A program made the position numbers and the translations under genes. Below are positions 52,894-60,664 of a DNA stretch of 64,000 nucleotides, one piece after another. Each line of letters starts with the position of its first letter. The stretch's first letter is position 1. The notes under the pieces were generated by a model. That model saw only the letters and a program-made list of their open reading frames with translations. It was not told the origin of the DNA and made no database searches. Origin of the DNA: Halobiforma lacisalsi AJ5 (lineage in GTDB: Archaea; Halobacteriota; Halobacteria; Halobacteriales; Natrialbaceae); NCBI RefSeq assembly GCF_000226975.2, contig NZ_CP019285.1, forward strand, positions 3,100,001 through 3,164,000, read 5' to 3'.

Positions 52894-53988
52894 CTATTGG
52901 GGATCCTCCTCGTAGACCTCGGGGTTCTCCTCGCCCTGGACGTCGATGACGCCGAGTGCACCCTTGTGGACGACGCGGCTGAGCGCGTGGTCGACGATCT
53001 TGACCGGGCCGGGGACGGGGAACTCCATCTCGCCGGCCGCGGTCGTACCGGGTGCGACCGGCGCCGTCTCGATGTTGTTGTCGGGTTCGGACAGCAGGTC
53101 GCCGTCGCGGTAGAAGTCACTCCAGACGTTCCCGATCGGGTGCCAGGAGCTCAGGAGGTTCGGACCGCCGTTGGCGAAGTACACTCGGGCGGTGTCACCG
53201 ACTTCGGCTTCCATCGGTCCGACGCCGTTCTCCGTGAAGGCGTAGGCCTGGCCGTTGAACACCACGTAGGTGGGATCTTCCCTCTTCATCGCGTCGAAGT
53301 CGAAGCCGTGGTGGCCCTCCTCGCCGGCCTCGCCTTCGGTGTAGATCTCGTGCTGACCGAGGTAGAACTCGTGGTCGACCTCGGGCAGCCCGTCTTCGGG
53401 CTCGACGAGGATCGAACCGAACATCCCGGAGCTGATGTGCTGGTCCATGTTCGGGACCGCACAGTGGTAGATGAACACGCCCGCGTAGTCAGCCGTAAAG
53501 CTGATCTCTGCGGGGTCGTCCCCCGGCGCGATCGTCGTCGCGTCGGCACCGCCGCCGGGGCCGTAGACCGCGTGGAAGTCCACGTTGTGCATCTCGATGT
53601 TCATGTCGTCCGGGACGTCGAACGTGAGGTTGACTCGATCGCCCCGTCGGACCCGGACCATCGGTCCCGGCACCTGCCCCTCGAAGGTCATGTAGTCGAA
53701 CGTGACGCCGGGCTCGATCTCGGCTGTCAGCCGCTCGGTCTCGATCGTGATGTCGTGTTCGCGGGGCTCGTCCCAGTCGACCGGATCCGGGATGTCCGTC
53801 GGGTCACGGGCGATCCGATCGACGTCGACGCTCTCCGCGGCCGACAGTCCCGCCTGGTTTCCGCTGTCTTCGGACGTCGTTTCGGTCGTAGCCGATCCAT
53901 CGTTCTCGAGACAGCCGGCGACCGCGAGTGCACCCGCTGCCCCGATCCCCTGAAGAAACCGTCGTCGGTTAGCGTCGAATTGGGTCAT
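52894..53988 (-). CDS. nirK: Copper-containing nitrite reductase, copy 2
   Basis: The same Tat-lipoprotein signal type (NRRRFLQGIGAAGALAVAGC) and both copper centres are complete: LHNVDFHAVYG context (MHNVDFHAVYGPGGG), IYHCAVPNMDQHISSGMFG and SWHPIGNVWSDFY. It is highly similar to copy 1 and carries the same GAGGAG-type SD. A CGAACCCGTTCG site begins 78 bases upstream of the ATG at 53988, the same spacing as in copy 1. Whether both copies are used at different oxygen or nitrite levels is open. Confidence 0.93.
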   Translation of the reverse strand: MTQFDANRRRFLQGIGAAGALAVAGCLENDGSATTETTSEDSGNQAGLSAAESVDVDRIARDPTDIPDPVDWDEPREHDITIETERLTAEIEPGVTFDYMTFEGQVPGPMVRVRRGDRVNLTFDVPDDMNIEMHNVDFHAVYGPGGGADATTIAPGDDPAEISFTADYAGVFIYHCAVPNMDQHISSGMFGSILVEPEDGLPEVDHEFYLGQHEIYTEGEAGEEGHHGFDFDAMKREDPTYVVFNGQAYAFTENGVGPMEAEVGDTARVYFANGGPNLLSSWHPIGNVWSDFYRDGDLLSEPDNNIETAPVAPGTTAAGEMEFPVPGPVKIVDHALSRVVHKGALGVIDVQGEENPEVYEEDPQ

Positions 53989-54065
53989 TGGTCTTCTCCT
54001 CATTTCCCGATTGGGGGGTGGTACATACATCGGTCTCGACGATTCTACGGACCAGGGAACGCAAC

Positions 54066-54077
54066 CGAACCCGTTCG
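54066..54077. promoter_or_regulatory. CGAA-N4-TTCG site between nirK copy 2 and the hydrolase
   Basis: CGAACCCGTTCG sits 78 bases before the nirK ATG and 62 bases before the divergent hydrolase ATG, so it could control both. Confidence 0.6.
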
Positions 54078-54138
54078 ACGGAATCGAACGGTATTCCCAG
54101 AAACTGGGATTGAAATGCCGATCCGTCGTAGTAATCCC

Positions 54139-55041
54139 ATGGTAACGCGGCCTCCAGAACCGTCGATATCGGCACTGCTGCCCTCGAGCGAGGCCGAATC
54201 AGTCGTTCGAACGGTCAACGGCGTTCGGCTGCACGCGGTGGTAGCCGGCGACCCGGACGACCCACTGGTGGTGCTGTTACACGGGTTCCCGGAGTTCTGG
54301 TACGGGTGGCGGGACCAGATCGAGCCGCTCGTCGAGGCCGGCTACCGCGTTCTGGTGCCGGACCAGCGAGGTTACAACCGCAGCGATAAACCATTACACG
54401 TACGCGCGTATCGCCGGTCGACACTCTCGCAGGACATCGTTGAACTGATCGAAAGCGAGGGGGAAGACGTCGCCCACGTCGTCGGACACGACTGGGGCGG
54501 GATGGTCGCCTGGGAACTCGGCCTTCGCCGTCCCGACGTCGTCGACCGACTCGTCGTCGCCAACGCGCCCCATCCGACGGCATACCTGCGACAGTGGCTG
54601 TCGAACCCGGAACAGATGCGGCGGAGCGGGTACGCTTACGTCTTCCAGTTGCCGTGGCTACCCGAACGGCTCTGTCGATACGACGAGTTCCGCGTCCTCG
54701 AGCGAGGCCTCAGGGAGAGCGCCGCACCGGGAACGTTCTCAGACGCCGACTTCGAGCGCTATCGCCGGGCGTGGCAACGCGACGGTGCGCTTACCGGAAT
54801 GCTGAACTGGTACCGTGCCAGCGGCCGGTATCCGGCAGCGATGTCGCGCGGACACGTGGACGTCCCGACACTCGTTGCCTGGGGAGAAGCCGACCGGGCG
54901 CTCGTCCCGTCGCTCGCGATCGACAGTTACGAGTTCTGTCGGAACGGCCGCCTCGAGTTGTTCCCGGAAACGAGCCACTGGATCCAACACGAGGCGGCCG
55001 AGCGGTTCACCGACATGCTGGTCGACCACCTTTCAGGCTGA
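54139..55041 (+). CDS. Alpha/beta hydrolase, epoxide-hydrolase-like
   Basis: Strand-loop motifs are VVLLHGFPEFWYGWRDQIE (oxyanion HGFPE), DQRGYNRSDKP, and the nucleophile elbow VGHDWGGMVAW, where the nucleophile is Asp. The late Asp lies in AWGEADRALV and the His in SHWIQHEA. An Asp nucleophile and HGFPE point to epoxide hydrolase or haloalkane dehalogenase rather than lipase. It sits between nirK copy 2 and DUF2249 genes, with no clear link to denitrification. Confidence 0.85.
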   Translation: MVTRPPEPSISALLPSSEAESVVRTVNGVRLHAVVAGDPDDPLVVLLHGFPEFWYGWRDQIEPLVEAGYRVLVPDQRGYNRSDKPLHVRAYRRSTLSQDIVELIESEGEDVAHVVGHDWGGMVAWELGLRRPDVVDRLVVANAPHPTAYLRQWLSNPEQMRRSGYAYVFQLPWLPERLCRYDEFRVLERGLRESAAPGTFSDADFERYRRAWQRDGALTGMLNWYRASGRYPAAMSRGHVDVPTLVAWGEADRALVPSLAIDSYEFCRNGRLELFPETSHWIQHEAAERFTDMLVDHLSG

Positions 55042-55042
55042 G

Positions 55043-55312
55043 CTAGGCGTCTGGATCCCAGATGACGGTCACCACCTCGTCCTCGAGTTCGACGGTCTCG
55101 TGAGCGTAGCCTCGATCCTCGAGTTTCGGGAAGAGGAACTGCGGGACGCGGTCGTTTCGCTGGACCAGCACGGTCCCGTCGTCGAGGTCCACGAGTGTCT
55201 CGAGAGTGTTCTTGAGCGGTTCCGGCGGACCCAGCGATCGGACGTCGATGACCTCGCGCGGGCTGTCGCCGGGCGCGTCGGTACGGTCGACGGCGGAAGC
55301 GTACGACTGCAT
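55043..55312 (-). CDS. DUF2249-domain protein 1
   Basis: The 89-residue soluble protein has the DUF2249 pattern: PREVIDVRSLGPPEPL, LETLVDLDDGTVLVQRNDRVPQFLFPKLEDRGYAHET. DUF2249 proteins have a small alpha/beta fold resembling SirA/TusA and often accompany nitrate/nitrite respiration genes in prokaryotes. The function is not established. The ATG at 55312 is used; a start at 55357 is possible. Confidence 0.78.
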   Translation of the reverse strand: MQSYASAVDRTDAPGDSPREVIDVRSLGPPEPLKNTLETLVDLDDGTVLVQRNDRVPQFLFPKLEDRGYAHETVELEDEVVTVIWDPDA

Positions 55313-55422
55313 ACGCGTACTGACGCGTCCGACTGGCGTAGCTCCCGTGCCGTACATGTTAGGCTTCGGATTCGCAGTTCGAACGGAACGAGAAGCGACT
55401 GTAAGGGCGGACGAAGCGGTCG

Positions 55423-55656
55423 TTAGGCCTCTTGCTTGGGGAACTTGGCGACGAACTCGTCGGTGTCGACGCGTTCGACCTCGTAGCCGTCGGCGTCGAA
55501 GCTCTCGACTTCCGCCTGGAACTCGTAGAACAGCGGTTTGGGTTCGTGATCGTTGACGATCGTCAGCGTCTCACCAGGCTCGAGGTCCTGAAACTCTTCG
55601 TGGATTGTGGGGTGGCGGTTCACCGGCGGGATGTCCCTGACGTCGAGTCGCGTCAT
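55423..55656 (-). CDS. DUF2249-domain protein 2
   Basis: The 77-residue protein reads TRLDVRDIPPVNRHPTIHEEF, then DLEPGETLTIVNDHEPKPLFYEFQAE, with the conserved H-P and D-HEPKPL elements of DUF2249. It may bind haem or metal, or act as a redox/sulfur carrier like the SirA fold, but this is unproven. A CGAACCCGTTCG site lies 41 bases upstream. Confidence 0.82.
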   Translation of the reverse strand: MTRLDVRDIPPVNRHPTIHEEFQDLEPGETLTIVNDHEPKPLFYEFQAEVESFDADGYEVERVDTDEFVAKFPKQEA

Positions 55657-55696
55657 GCGAATGCTGGTGGGTCTCGGAGCGTCCTTTGCCTTTGGC

Positions 55697-55708
55697 CGAA
55701 CCCGTTCG
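55697..55708. promoter_or_regulatory. CGAA-N4-TTCG site, DUF2249 gene 2
   Basis: CGAACCCGTTCG, 41 bases before the ATG at 55656. It has the same sequence as the nirK copy 2 site and nearly the same distance as the DUF2249 gene 3 site. Confidence 0.6.
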
Positions 55709-55714
55709 GGATAT

Positions 55715-55942
55715 TCACGCGGGCTCGATGAGGACTCGCCAGAGGTCCTCATCTTGCCGGTCGCTCTCGTGCGTGTAGCCGCGCGAATCGAGTACTTCGT
55801 AGAGGGGTTCCGGCTCGAACGGAGCGAGCAACTCCAGGCGTTCGCCGTCCTCGAGGGAGCCGACAGCAGACATGATGTCATCGAACGGCGGGCCGTCGAT
55901 CTCGCGCACGTCGATCGTCCTGTCGACTGATTTCGTGGGCAT
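55715..55942 (-). CDS. DUF2249-domain protein 3
   Basis: The 75-residue protein reads RTIDVREIDGPPFDDIMSAV and DGERLELLAPFEPEPLYEVLDSRGYTHES, with the DUF2249 layout. The ATG at 55942 is supported by the TATA box GTAAATATC centred about 33 bases upstream. It is the third DUF2249 gene in a row; the others are at 55043 and 55423. Confidence 0.82.
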   Translation of the reverse strand: MPTKSVDRTIDVREIDGPPFDDIMSAVGSLEDGERLELLAPFEPEPLYEVLDSRGYTHESDRQDEDLWRVLIEPA

Positions 55943-55970
55943 CGCCCCCGACTTCGGCCTGCTCGGGATT

Positions 55971-55993
55971 GGATATTTACTCGAACGTGTTCG
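55971..55993 (-). promoter_or_regulatory. TATA box and CGAA-N4-TTCG site, DUF2249 gene 3
   Basis: The site CGAACGTGTTCG (55982-55993) directly precedes a minus-strand TATA GTAAATATC (55971-55980), with 40 bases from the site to the ATG. This close apposition to TATA is what an activator that helps recruit TBP/TFB would need. Confidence 0.6.
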
Positions 55994-56027
55994 TGCCGTC
56001 GGAGTTCCCACGCTGTAGGAATTACGC

Positions 56028-56039
56028 CGAACATATTCG
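56028..56039 (+). promoter_or_regulatory. CGAA-N4-TTCG site, regulator gene
   Basis: CGAACATATTCG, about 9 bases before the TATA box GTATATGG (56049-56056) and 39 bases before the ATG at 56078. The regulator probably controls itself. Confidence 0.6.
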
Positions 56040-56077
56040 TCGCCACGGGTATATGGCCACGTTTAGAAGGTATCCGT

Positions 56078-56755
56078 ATGGCCCAAGCGACGCTCACTAT
56101 CACGCTGCCCGAGCAGGTCTGGATCGAACAGATTTCGACCGAGTTTCCGGCGGCGACGTTCCGCGTCCTCGCAGCGGTCCCCGGCACCGACAGCGGGTTC
56201 GCACTCGTTCGGGTAACGGGACCGGAGGTCCCCGAGGTGGTCGACGCCATGAACGACCACTCCCAGATCACGGAGCTAACCCTCGCCCAGTGGAGCGAGA
56301 ACGAGGCGACGATCCACTTCGAGACGACGGCTCCGCTGTTGATGTTCTCGTCCCAGGAGTCGGGGATGCCGATCGAACTCCCCGTCGAGATCCAGGACGG
56401 CGAGGCGACGATCGAGGTCACTGGCTCTCGTGACCGGTTGGCGGAACTGGCCGAGCAACTCGAGCACTTCGGTCTCCAGTACCGCATCGAGAACGTTCGC
56501 GAGCGCCTCCACGAGAGCCAACTACTCTCTGAACGCCAACTCGAAGTCGTCGCCGCTGCCGTAGAGCAGGGGTACTACGACACGCCCCGCGAGTGCTCCC
56601 TGACTGAACTGGCCGAACACCTCGACATCGCGAAATCGACCTGTAGCGAGACCCTCCACCGTGCCGAGGAGGCGATTATCAAACGGTTCGTCGAGGACCT
56701 GCCCGCCCTCGACGACGGCGAAGAGCCCCTCGAGGAGCAACTGGCAGTGAGCTGA
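56078..56755 (+). CDS. HTH_10-type transcription regulator (NarO/DmsR/Bat-like)
   Basis: The 225-residue protein ends in the HTH_10 domain typical of haloarchaeal Bat, DmsR and NarO: LSERQLEVVAAAVEQGYYDTPRECSLTELAEHLDIAKSTCSETLHRAEEAIIKRFVEDL. The N-terminal 145 residues form an unnamed sensor part. It carries no cysteines before the HTH, unlike NarO, which has a Cys-rich N-terminus. Given the shared sites around it, it is the best candidate to control the island. It is leaderless with TATA at 56049-56056. Confidence 0.85.
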   Translation: MAQATLTITLPEQVWIEQISTEFPAATFRVLAAVPGTDSGFALVRVTGPEVPEVVDAMNDHSQITELTLAQWSENEATIHFETTAPLLMFSSQESGMPIELPVEIQDGEATIEVTGSRDRLAELAEQLEHFGLQYRIENVRERLHESQLLSERQLEVVAAAVEQGYYDTPRECSLTELAEHLDIAKSTCSETLHRAEEAIIKRFVEDLPALDDGEEPLEEQLAVS

Positions 56756-57110
56756 CTCGGAGGTCGTCGGAGTCGGGGCCGTTCCAGTTTGCACTGACGG
56801 TGGAGACCCGCCTGCTCGAGCAGCCCAACCCATCGTAAGACGACTTTTCTTTGCGTTTGCGGCGGATTTGCGACGCAGCCTCGTAACGAGATGCGGTGTC
56901 ATCGGACACGAAACGTAACTGATCTTGGGCTCCGCAGTTAATATATACCCGAACATATTCGCACCGATTCTCACCGGCTGGAAATCGGCTCTATACTTCA
57001 TCCGCATATGGTTGTGAATCCGGGCTAGGGGACACAGATGAACATATTAAAGTGGGTACCGGCGAGTTACTGCGCTACGAAAACGCCGTGTACAGAGGTG
57101 TTCTGATCTG
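56756..57110. other. Control region between regulator and Fe-S operon
   Basis: This 355-base stretch holds the CGAACATATTCG site (56950-56961) with a minus-strand TATA TATATATTAA (56938-56947), and a second partial site TGAACATATTAA (57039-57050) before the Fe-S operon. A minus-strand frame of about 50-76 codons after the minus TATA overlaps the regulator's end and is not convincing as a gene. Confidence 0.5.
56938..56961. promoter_or_regulatory. Shared site with minus-strand TATA
   Basis: CGAACATATTCG (56950-56961) sits beside TATATATTAA read on the minus strand (56938-56947), the same motif-TATA layout as at the DUF2249 gene 3 promoter. It would start a transcript running toward the regulator gene's 3' end. 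Confidence 0.5.
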
Positions 57111-58793
57111 ATGAGTACGGACGACGAATCATTCCATCCGCTCGGAAACGAGTGGGAAAACGAACTGGAAACGATGCTCGACGATACCGAGTACGATACG
57201 GAACTCGGTATGGAGATGGCCCAGGACGCGTTTCGCGTCACGAAGGGCGAGTTGTCGGAAGCCGAATTCCACGAGAAGTATCACGAAGACGTGATGGAGG
57301 AGTTCGGCGAGGACAACCGCCCGACTGCGGAGGCGTTCGAAGCGGCCCAGGAAGAAGCGAAAGGGGCCGCCTCCCGAATGCTCTCGAAGTTCGAGGGCGA
57401 CGGGGAGGAGGGCCGCCGCGAAGCCATGAAGAAGATGGGCGCTGGCGCGGCCGCCGTCGGCCTCGGCGCGTGGGGCACGGTCGACGACGGGAACGAGCCC
57501 GACCCGGAACCCGACGTCGCCGCCGCCGCTGAAGAGGAAGAAGACCCCTACGAGCACGACCGCACCCAGTGGGGGATGGCCCTCGACCTCGAGCGCTGTG
57601 ACGGTTGCCTCTCCTGTGTTACTGCCTGTGCGACGGAGAACCAGCTCGACAGCGGGGTCAACTGGATGTACGTCCTCGAGTTCGAGGACCCGGGTGAGTC
57701 TGCGAACACGAATTCCTCACTTGCCCGCACGAGCGGACCGAGTCCGAACCGCCTCATCCGGCCGTGTCAGCACTGTACTGACGCGCCGTGTGAGAAGGTC
57801 TGTCCGACGACCGCCCGCCACACCCGCGACAAGGACGGCCTCGTCCTGACCGACTACGACGTCTGTATCGGCTGCCGATACTGTCAGGTTGCCTGTCCCT
57901 ACGGCGTCAACTACTTCCAGTGGGACGAACCCGACGTCTCGACCGAAGACATCGCGGAGCACCACGAGGAACTCGGTCAGGGCGATCACATGACCGACGA
58001 TCGCGATCGCTGGGTCGACAGCCGCGCGCCCCGCGGTGTCATGAGCAAGTGTACGATGTGTCCCAGCCGACAGGACGGTCACATGGGTGAGGAATACGTC
58101 GGCACTACGGCCTGCCAGCAGGCCTGCCCGCCCGGTGCGATCCAGTTCGGTAACATGAGCGACGAGGAAAGCGACCCCAAGAAGTACGCCGCGAACCCGA
58201 GTCGGGGTCGGACGCTCGAGCGTATCTCGCCGCCGTCGGCCGACGCGCTCGCGGAGTCGCTCGACGGCGCCGACGACGACCTCGAGTCGGTTCTCGAGGC
58301 GACCGACCTCGACGAGGACACGCTCGCACTGATGAAGGCCGTCGAGATCACCGGCGAACTCGGCACCGGCGACGGCAAACTCGCCGGATACGAACGCGAG
58401 TTCCAGGAAGCGCTCGACGCGCTTGCCGACCACGGTCTCGACCTCGACAGCGAAGACGTGCTCGTCGAACTCGACCTCGCCGACGAGACCGACGAGGACG
58501 AGGAGTTCGACGGACCAAGCGTCGAGGACGCCCAGCAGCGTCTGGAAGCGTTCACCGGCTCGCCCGAGTCGAACTTCCGGCTCCTCGAGGACATGGGCAC
58601 CAACCCGAACATCGTCTACCTCGGTCAGGAGCCCGGCCCGCATGCCGAGCAGACCGAACCGACCGGCGCGACGAGCCTCGAGTACGAACAGCTCAGCTAC
58701 GAAGCGGTCAACGGCGAAACGATCGACCTCGTCGACAACCGCAAAGAGGTGCTCGACGAGGAAACCGTCGGTGACACGGGGTGGTCGCTGTGA
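57111..58793 (+). CDS. Four-cluster Fe-S protein (NrfC/PsrB/DmsB-like) with internal Tat signal
   Basis: Residues 1-100 form an acidic domain with no Cys. A twin-arginine motif with a hydrophobic stretch follows at residues 101-121 (GRREAMKKMGAGAAAVGLGA), so export is possible with the first 100 residues left inside or cut. Four Cys clusters follow: CDGCLSCVTAC, CQHCTDAPCEKVC, CIGCRYCQVAC and CTMC...ACQQAC, enough for four [4Fe-4S] clusters. About 200 acidic residues close the chain. Such proteins link NrfD-type quinol oxidases to a catalytic subunit, but no molybdopterin subunit is present here. Confidence 0.85.
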   Translation: MSTDDESFHPLGNEWENELETMLDDTEYDTELGMEMAQDAFRVTKGELSEAEFHEKYHEDVMEEFGEDNRPTAEAFEAAQEEAKGAASRMLSKFEGDGEEGRREAMKKMGAGAAAVGLGAWGTVDDGNEPDPEPDVAAAAEEEEDPYEHDRTQWGMALDLERCDGCLSCVTACATENQLDSGVNWMYVLEFEDPGESANTNSSLARTSGPSPNRLIRPCQHCTDAPCEKVCPTTARHTRDKDGLVLTDYDVCIGCRYCQVACPYGVNYFQWDEPDVSTEDIAEHHEELGQGDHMTDDRDRWVDSRAPRGVMSKCTMCPSRQDGHMGEEYVGTTACQQACPPGAIQFGNMSDEESDPKKYAANPSRGRTLERISPPSADALAESLDGADDDLESVLEATDLDEDTLALMKAVEITGELGTGDGKLAGYEREFQEALDALADHGLDLDSEDVLVELDLADETDEDEEFDGPSVEDAQQRLEAFTGSPESNFRLLEDMGTNPNIVYLGQEPGPHAEQTEPTGATSLEYEQLSYEAVNGETIDLVDNRKEVLDEETVGDTGWSL

Positions 58794-60157
58794 GCACGAA
58801 GACTCCCTCCGAGGCCGACATCCTTCGACCGATCAACACGTTCACGAAGAAGTATATCGCGCTGTTCGCCGTGTGTGCACTGGCCTTCGGCGCGTTCCTC
58901 GTCGCCTGGGCCTACCAGCTCCAGAAGGGGCTGGTCGTCACGGGCCTCGGCGACTGGGGCTCCGGTGGCGGCGTCACCTGGGGCCTGTACATCGGCGCGT
59001 TCATCTGGTGGGTCGGTATCGCACACGGCGGGATCATCCTCTCGGCCGCAGTGCGTCTGCTCGGGATGGACCGCTACATGCCGGTCGCCCGCCTCGCAGA
59101 ACTGCTAACGATCGCCGGCCTCTCCGCGGCCGGGTTCTACATCCTGGTCCACATGGGTCGCCCGGACCGGATGGTCACCAGCGTCCTTGGCCACTACCAC
59201 ATCACGGTTAACAACTCGCCGCTGGTGTGGGACGTGACGGTCATTACCGCCTACTTCGTCCTGACCGCCACCTATCTCGCCCTGACGCTCCGGTACGACA
59301 TCACGCGACTGCGCGACCAGCTGCCGGACCTCTTCGAGCCGGTCTACAAGATCATGACGATCGGTTACACCCGAGAGGAAGACCGGATCATCGAACGGAT
59401 GGTCTGGTGGCTCGCGCTGGCGATCATCATCATGGCCCCGCTCCTGCTCCACGGTGGCGTCATTCCGTGGCTGTTCGCCGTGCTGCCGGGCATGCCCGCC
59501 TGGTTCGGCGCCGTCCAGGGGCCGCAGTTCCTCACTATCGCACTGACCTCGGCGATCAGCGGCGTGATCCTCGTCGCCTACGCCTTCCGTCGTGCGTACG
59601 ACTGGGAACACATCATGACCGACGACGTCTTCCGCGGCCTGCTACTGTGGCTCGGGTTCTTCTGCCTGCTGTTCCTCTGGCTCCAGCTCCAGCAGAACGT
59701 CACCGGGCTGTTCAAGGCGCCGCTCTCGACGAGCACCGCACAGGGTGCCACTCTCGACCACCCGATCTACCTGCTCTCGATGGGCCTCGTGTTCGCGACC
59801 CTTGCGTACATCTTCGCACAGACGATCCGCCCGTCGCTGTTCACGAAGGCTCGAGCGATCCTCTCGGGGATCGTCGTGCTGACCGCGACCTTCCTCGAGA
59901 AGCTGCTGTTCGTCGTCGAAGGGTTCATGCACCCCGAATTCGAGATCTACGCCGCGACGCCCGGGGAGTACTTCCCGAGTGCCATCGAGTGGCTCTCGCT
60001 TGCCGGCACGATCGGCATGGTAGTGCTGATCTTCCTGTCGGTCTCGAAGGTCGTTCCGGTCGTCGAACTTCACGCGATCGAACACCTTCGTGGCGACCAC
60101 GGCCACGAACACGAGGAACACGGTGAAACCGCCGCAGAGAAGGAGGTGAAAGCATGA
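58790..60157 (+). CDS. NrfD/PsrC-like quinol-interacting membrane protein
   Basis: About nine to ten membrane helices match the NrfD/PsrC family, with GIAHGGIILSAAVRLLG and GFYILVHMGRPDRM as family-like elements. NrfD proteins take electrons from menaquinol or give them to it. The His/Glu-rich tail (HGHEHEEHGETAAEKE) is on one side of the membrane. It overlaps the Fe-S gene (GTGA) and the next small gene (ATGA), so all three are coupled. The GTG at 58790 is used. Confidence 0.88.
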   Translation: MSTKTPSEADILRPINTFTKKYIALFAVCALAFGAFLVAWAYQLQKGLVVTGLGDWGSGGGVTWGLYIGAFIWWVGIAHGGIILSAAVRLLGMDRYMPVARLAELLTIAGLSAAGFYILVHMGRPDRMVTSVLGHYHITVNNSPLVWDVTVITAYFVLTATYLALTLRYDITRLRDQLPDLFEPVYKIMTIGYTREEDRIIERMVWWLALAIIIMAPLLLHGGVIPWLFAVLPGMPAWFGAVQGPQFLTIALTSAISGVILVAYAFRRAYDWEHIMTDDVFRGLLLWLGFFCLLFLWLQLQQNVTGLFKAPLSTSTAQGATLDHPIYLLSMGLVFATLAYIFAQTIRPSLFTKARAILSGIVVLTATFLEKLLFVVEGFMHPEFEIYAATPGEYFPSAIEWLSLAGTIGMVVLIFLSVSKVVPVVELHAIEHLRGDHGHEHEEHGETAAEKEVKA

Positions 60158-60483
60158 GTCCGACCCTCACGTCCATCGCCGCAACGCTTGCGTTCCTGTC
60201 CCCGGAACTGCTGTATCACGGATACGACGGGACCGAGGGCCTGACCGGCTTCCCGAACATCGGTACCTGGCTGATCTTCGCGGTGATCCTGGTACCGATC
60301 TACATCATGGTGATCGCGTGGTTCGTCGGTGAACCGCGAGACACCAAGTCGGGACTGCTCGGCGTCTCGTATCTCGTCGGCCTGACGACGTCGATGTGGG
60401 TCGGGATGTTCTTCCTGACCATGATCATCGGCATCGTCTTCTACGGCGGGATGCCCGAACCGATCGGCGCGACCGGCCCGTAA
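60154..60483 (+). CDS. Small membrane protein of the NrfD operon
   Basis: The 109-residue protein has three membrane helices (WLIFAVILVPIYIMVIAWFV, GLLGVSYLVGLTTSMWVG, FFLTMIIGIVFYG). It overlaps the NrfD gene. Its conserved elements are HGYDGTEGLTGFPNIGTW and MPEPIGATGP at the end. A near copy stands at 60665-60979. I do not recognise the family; a small subunit of the NrfC/NrfD complex is the simplest reading. Confidence 0.75.
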   Translation: MSPTLTSIAATLAFLSPELLYHGYDGTEGLTGFPNIGTWLIFAVILVPIYIMVIAWFVGEPRDTKSGLLGVSYLVGLTTSMWVGMFFLTMIIGIVFYGGMPEPIGATGP

Positions 60484-60664
60484 CGGACGGCCTCGCGGTC
60501 GCTTTCTCTTCGGTTTCGCCGTTCGATTTTTCGTCTTCCCGTAGCTACCGGACTCGAGTATCGAACGCTTCGGGACGGCCACCTGCCCGTCTTTTCTGCA
60601 CCCGATCCCAACCCCTTGCACGTGCAGGCGGTAGCGAAACCACGGAAGACGTGGTACTCGGGCT

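Noticed and set aside
52414-53950. Long plus-strand frame through nirK copy 2, read as the start of an 875-aa protein
   Set aside because: It is the antisense shadow of the halocyanin and nirK genes. Only the part from 54139, the hydrolase, has protein-family motifs.
56679-56909. Minus-strand frame of 76 codons after the antisense TATA
   Set aside because: It overlaps the end of the regulator gene and has no family features; only the promoter layout is kept as a finding.
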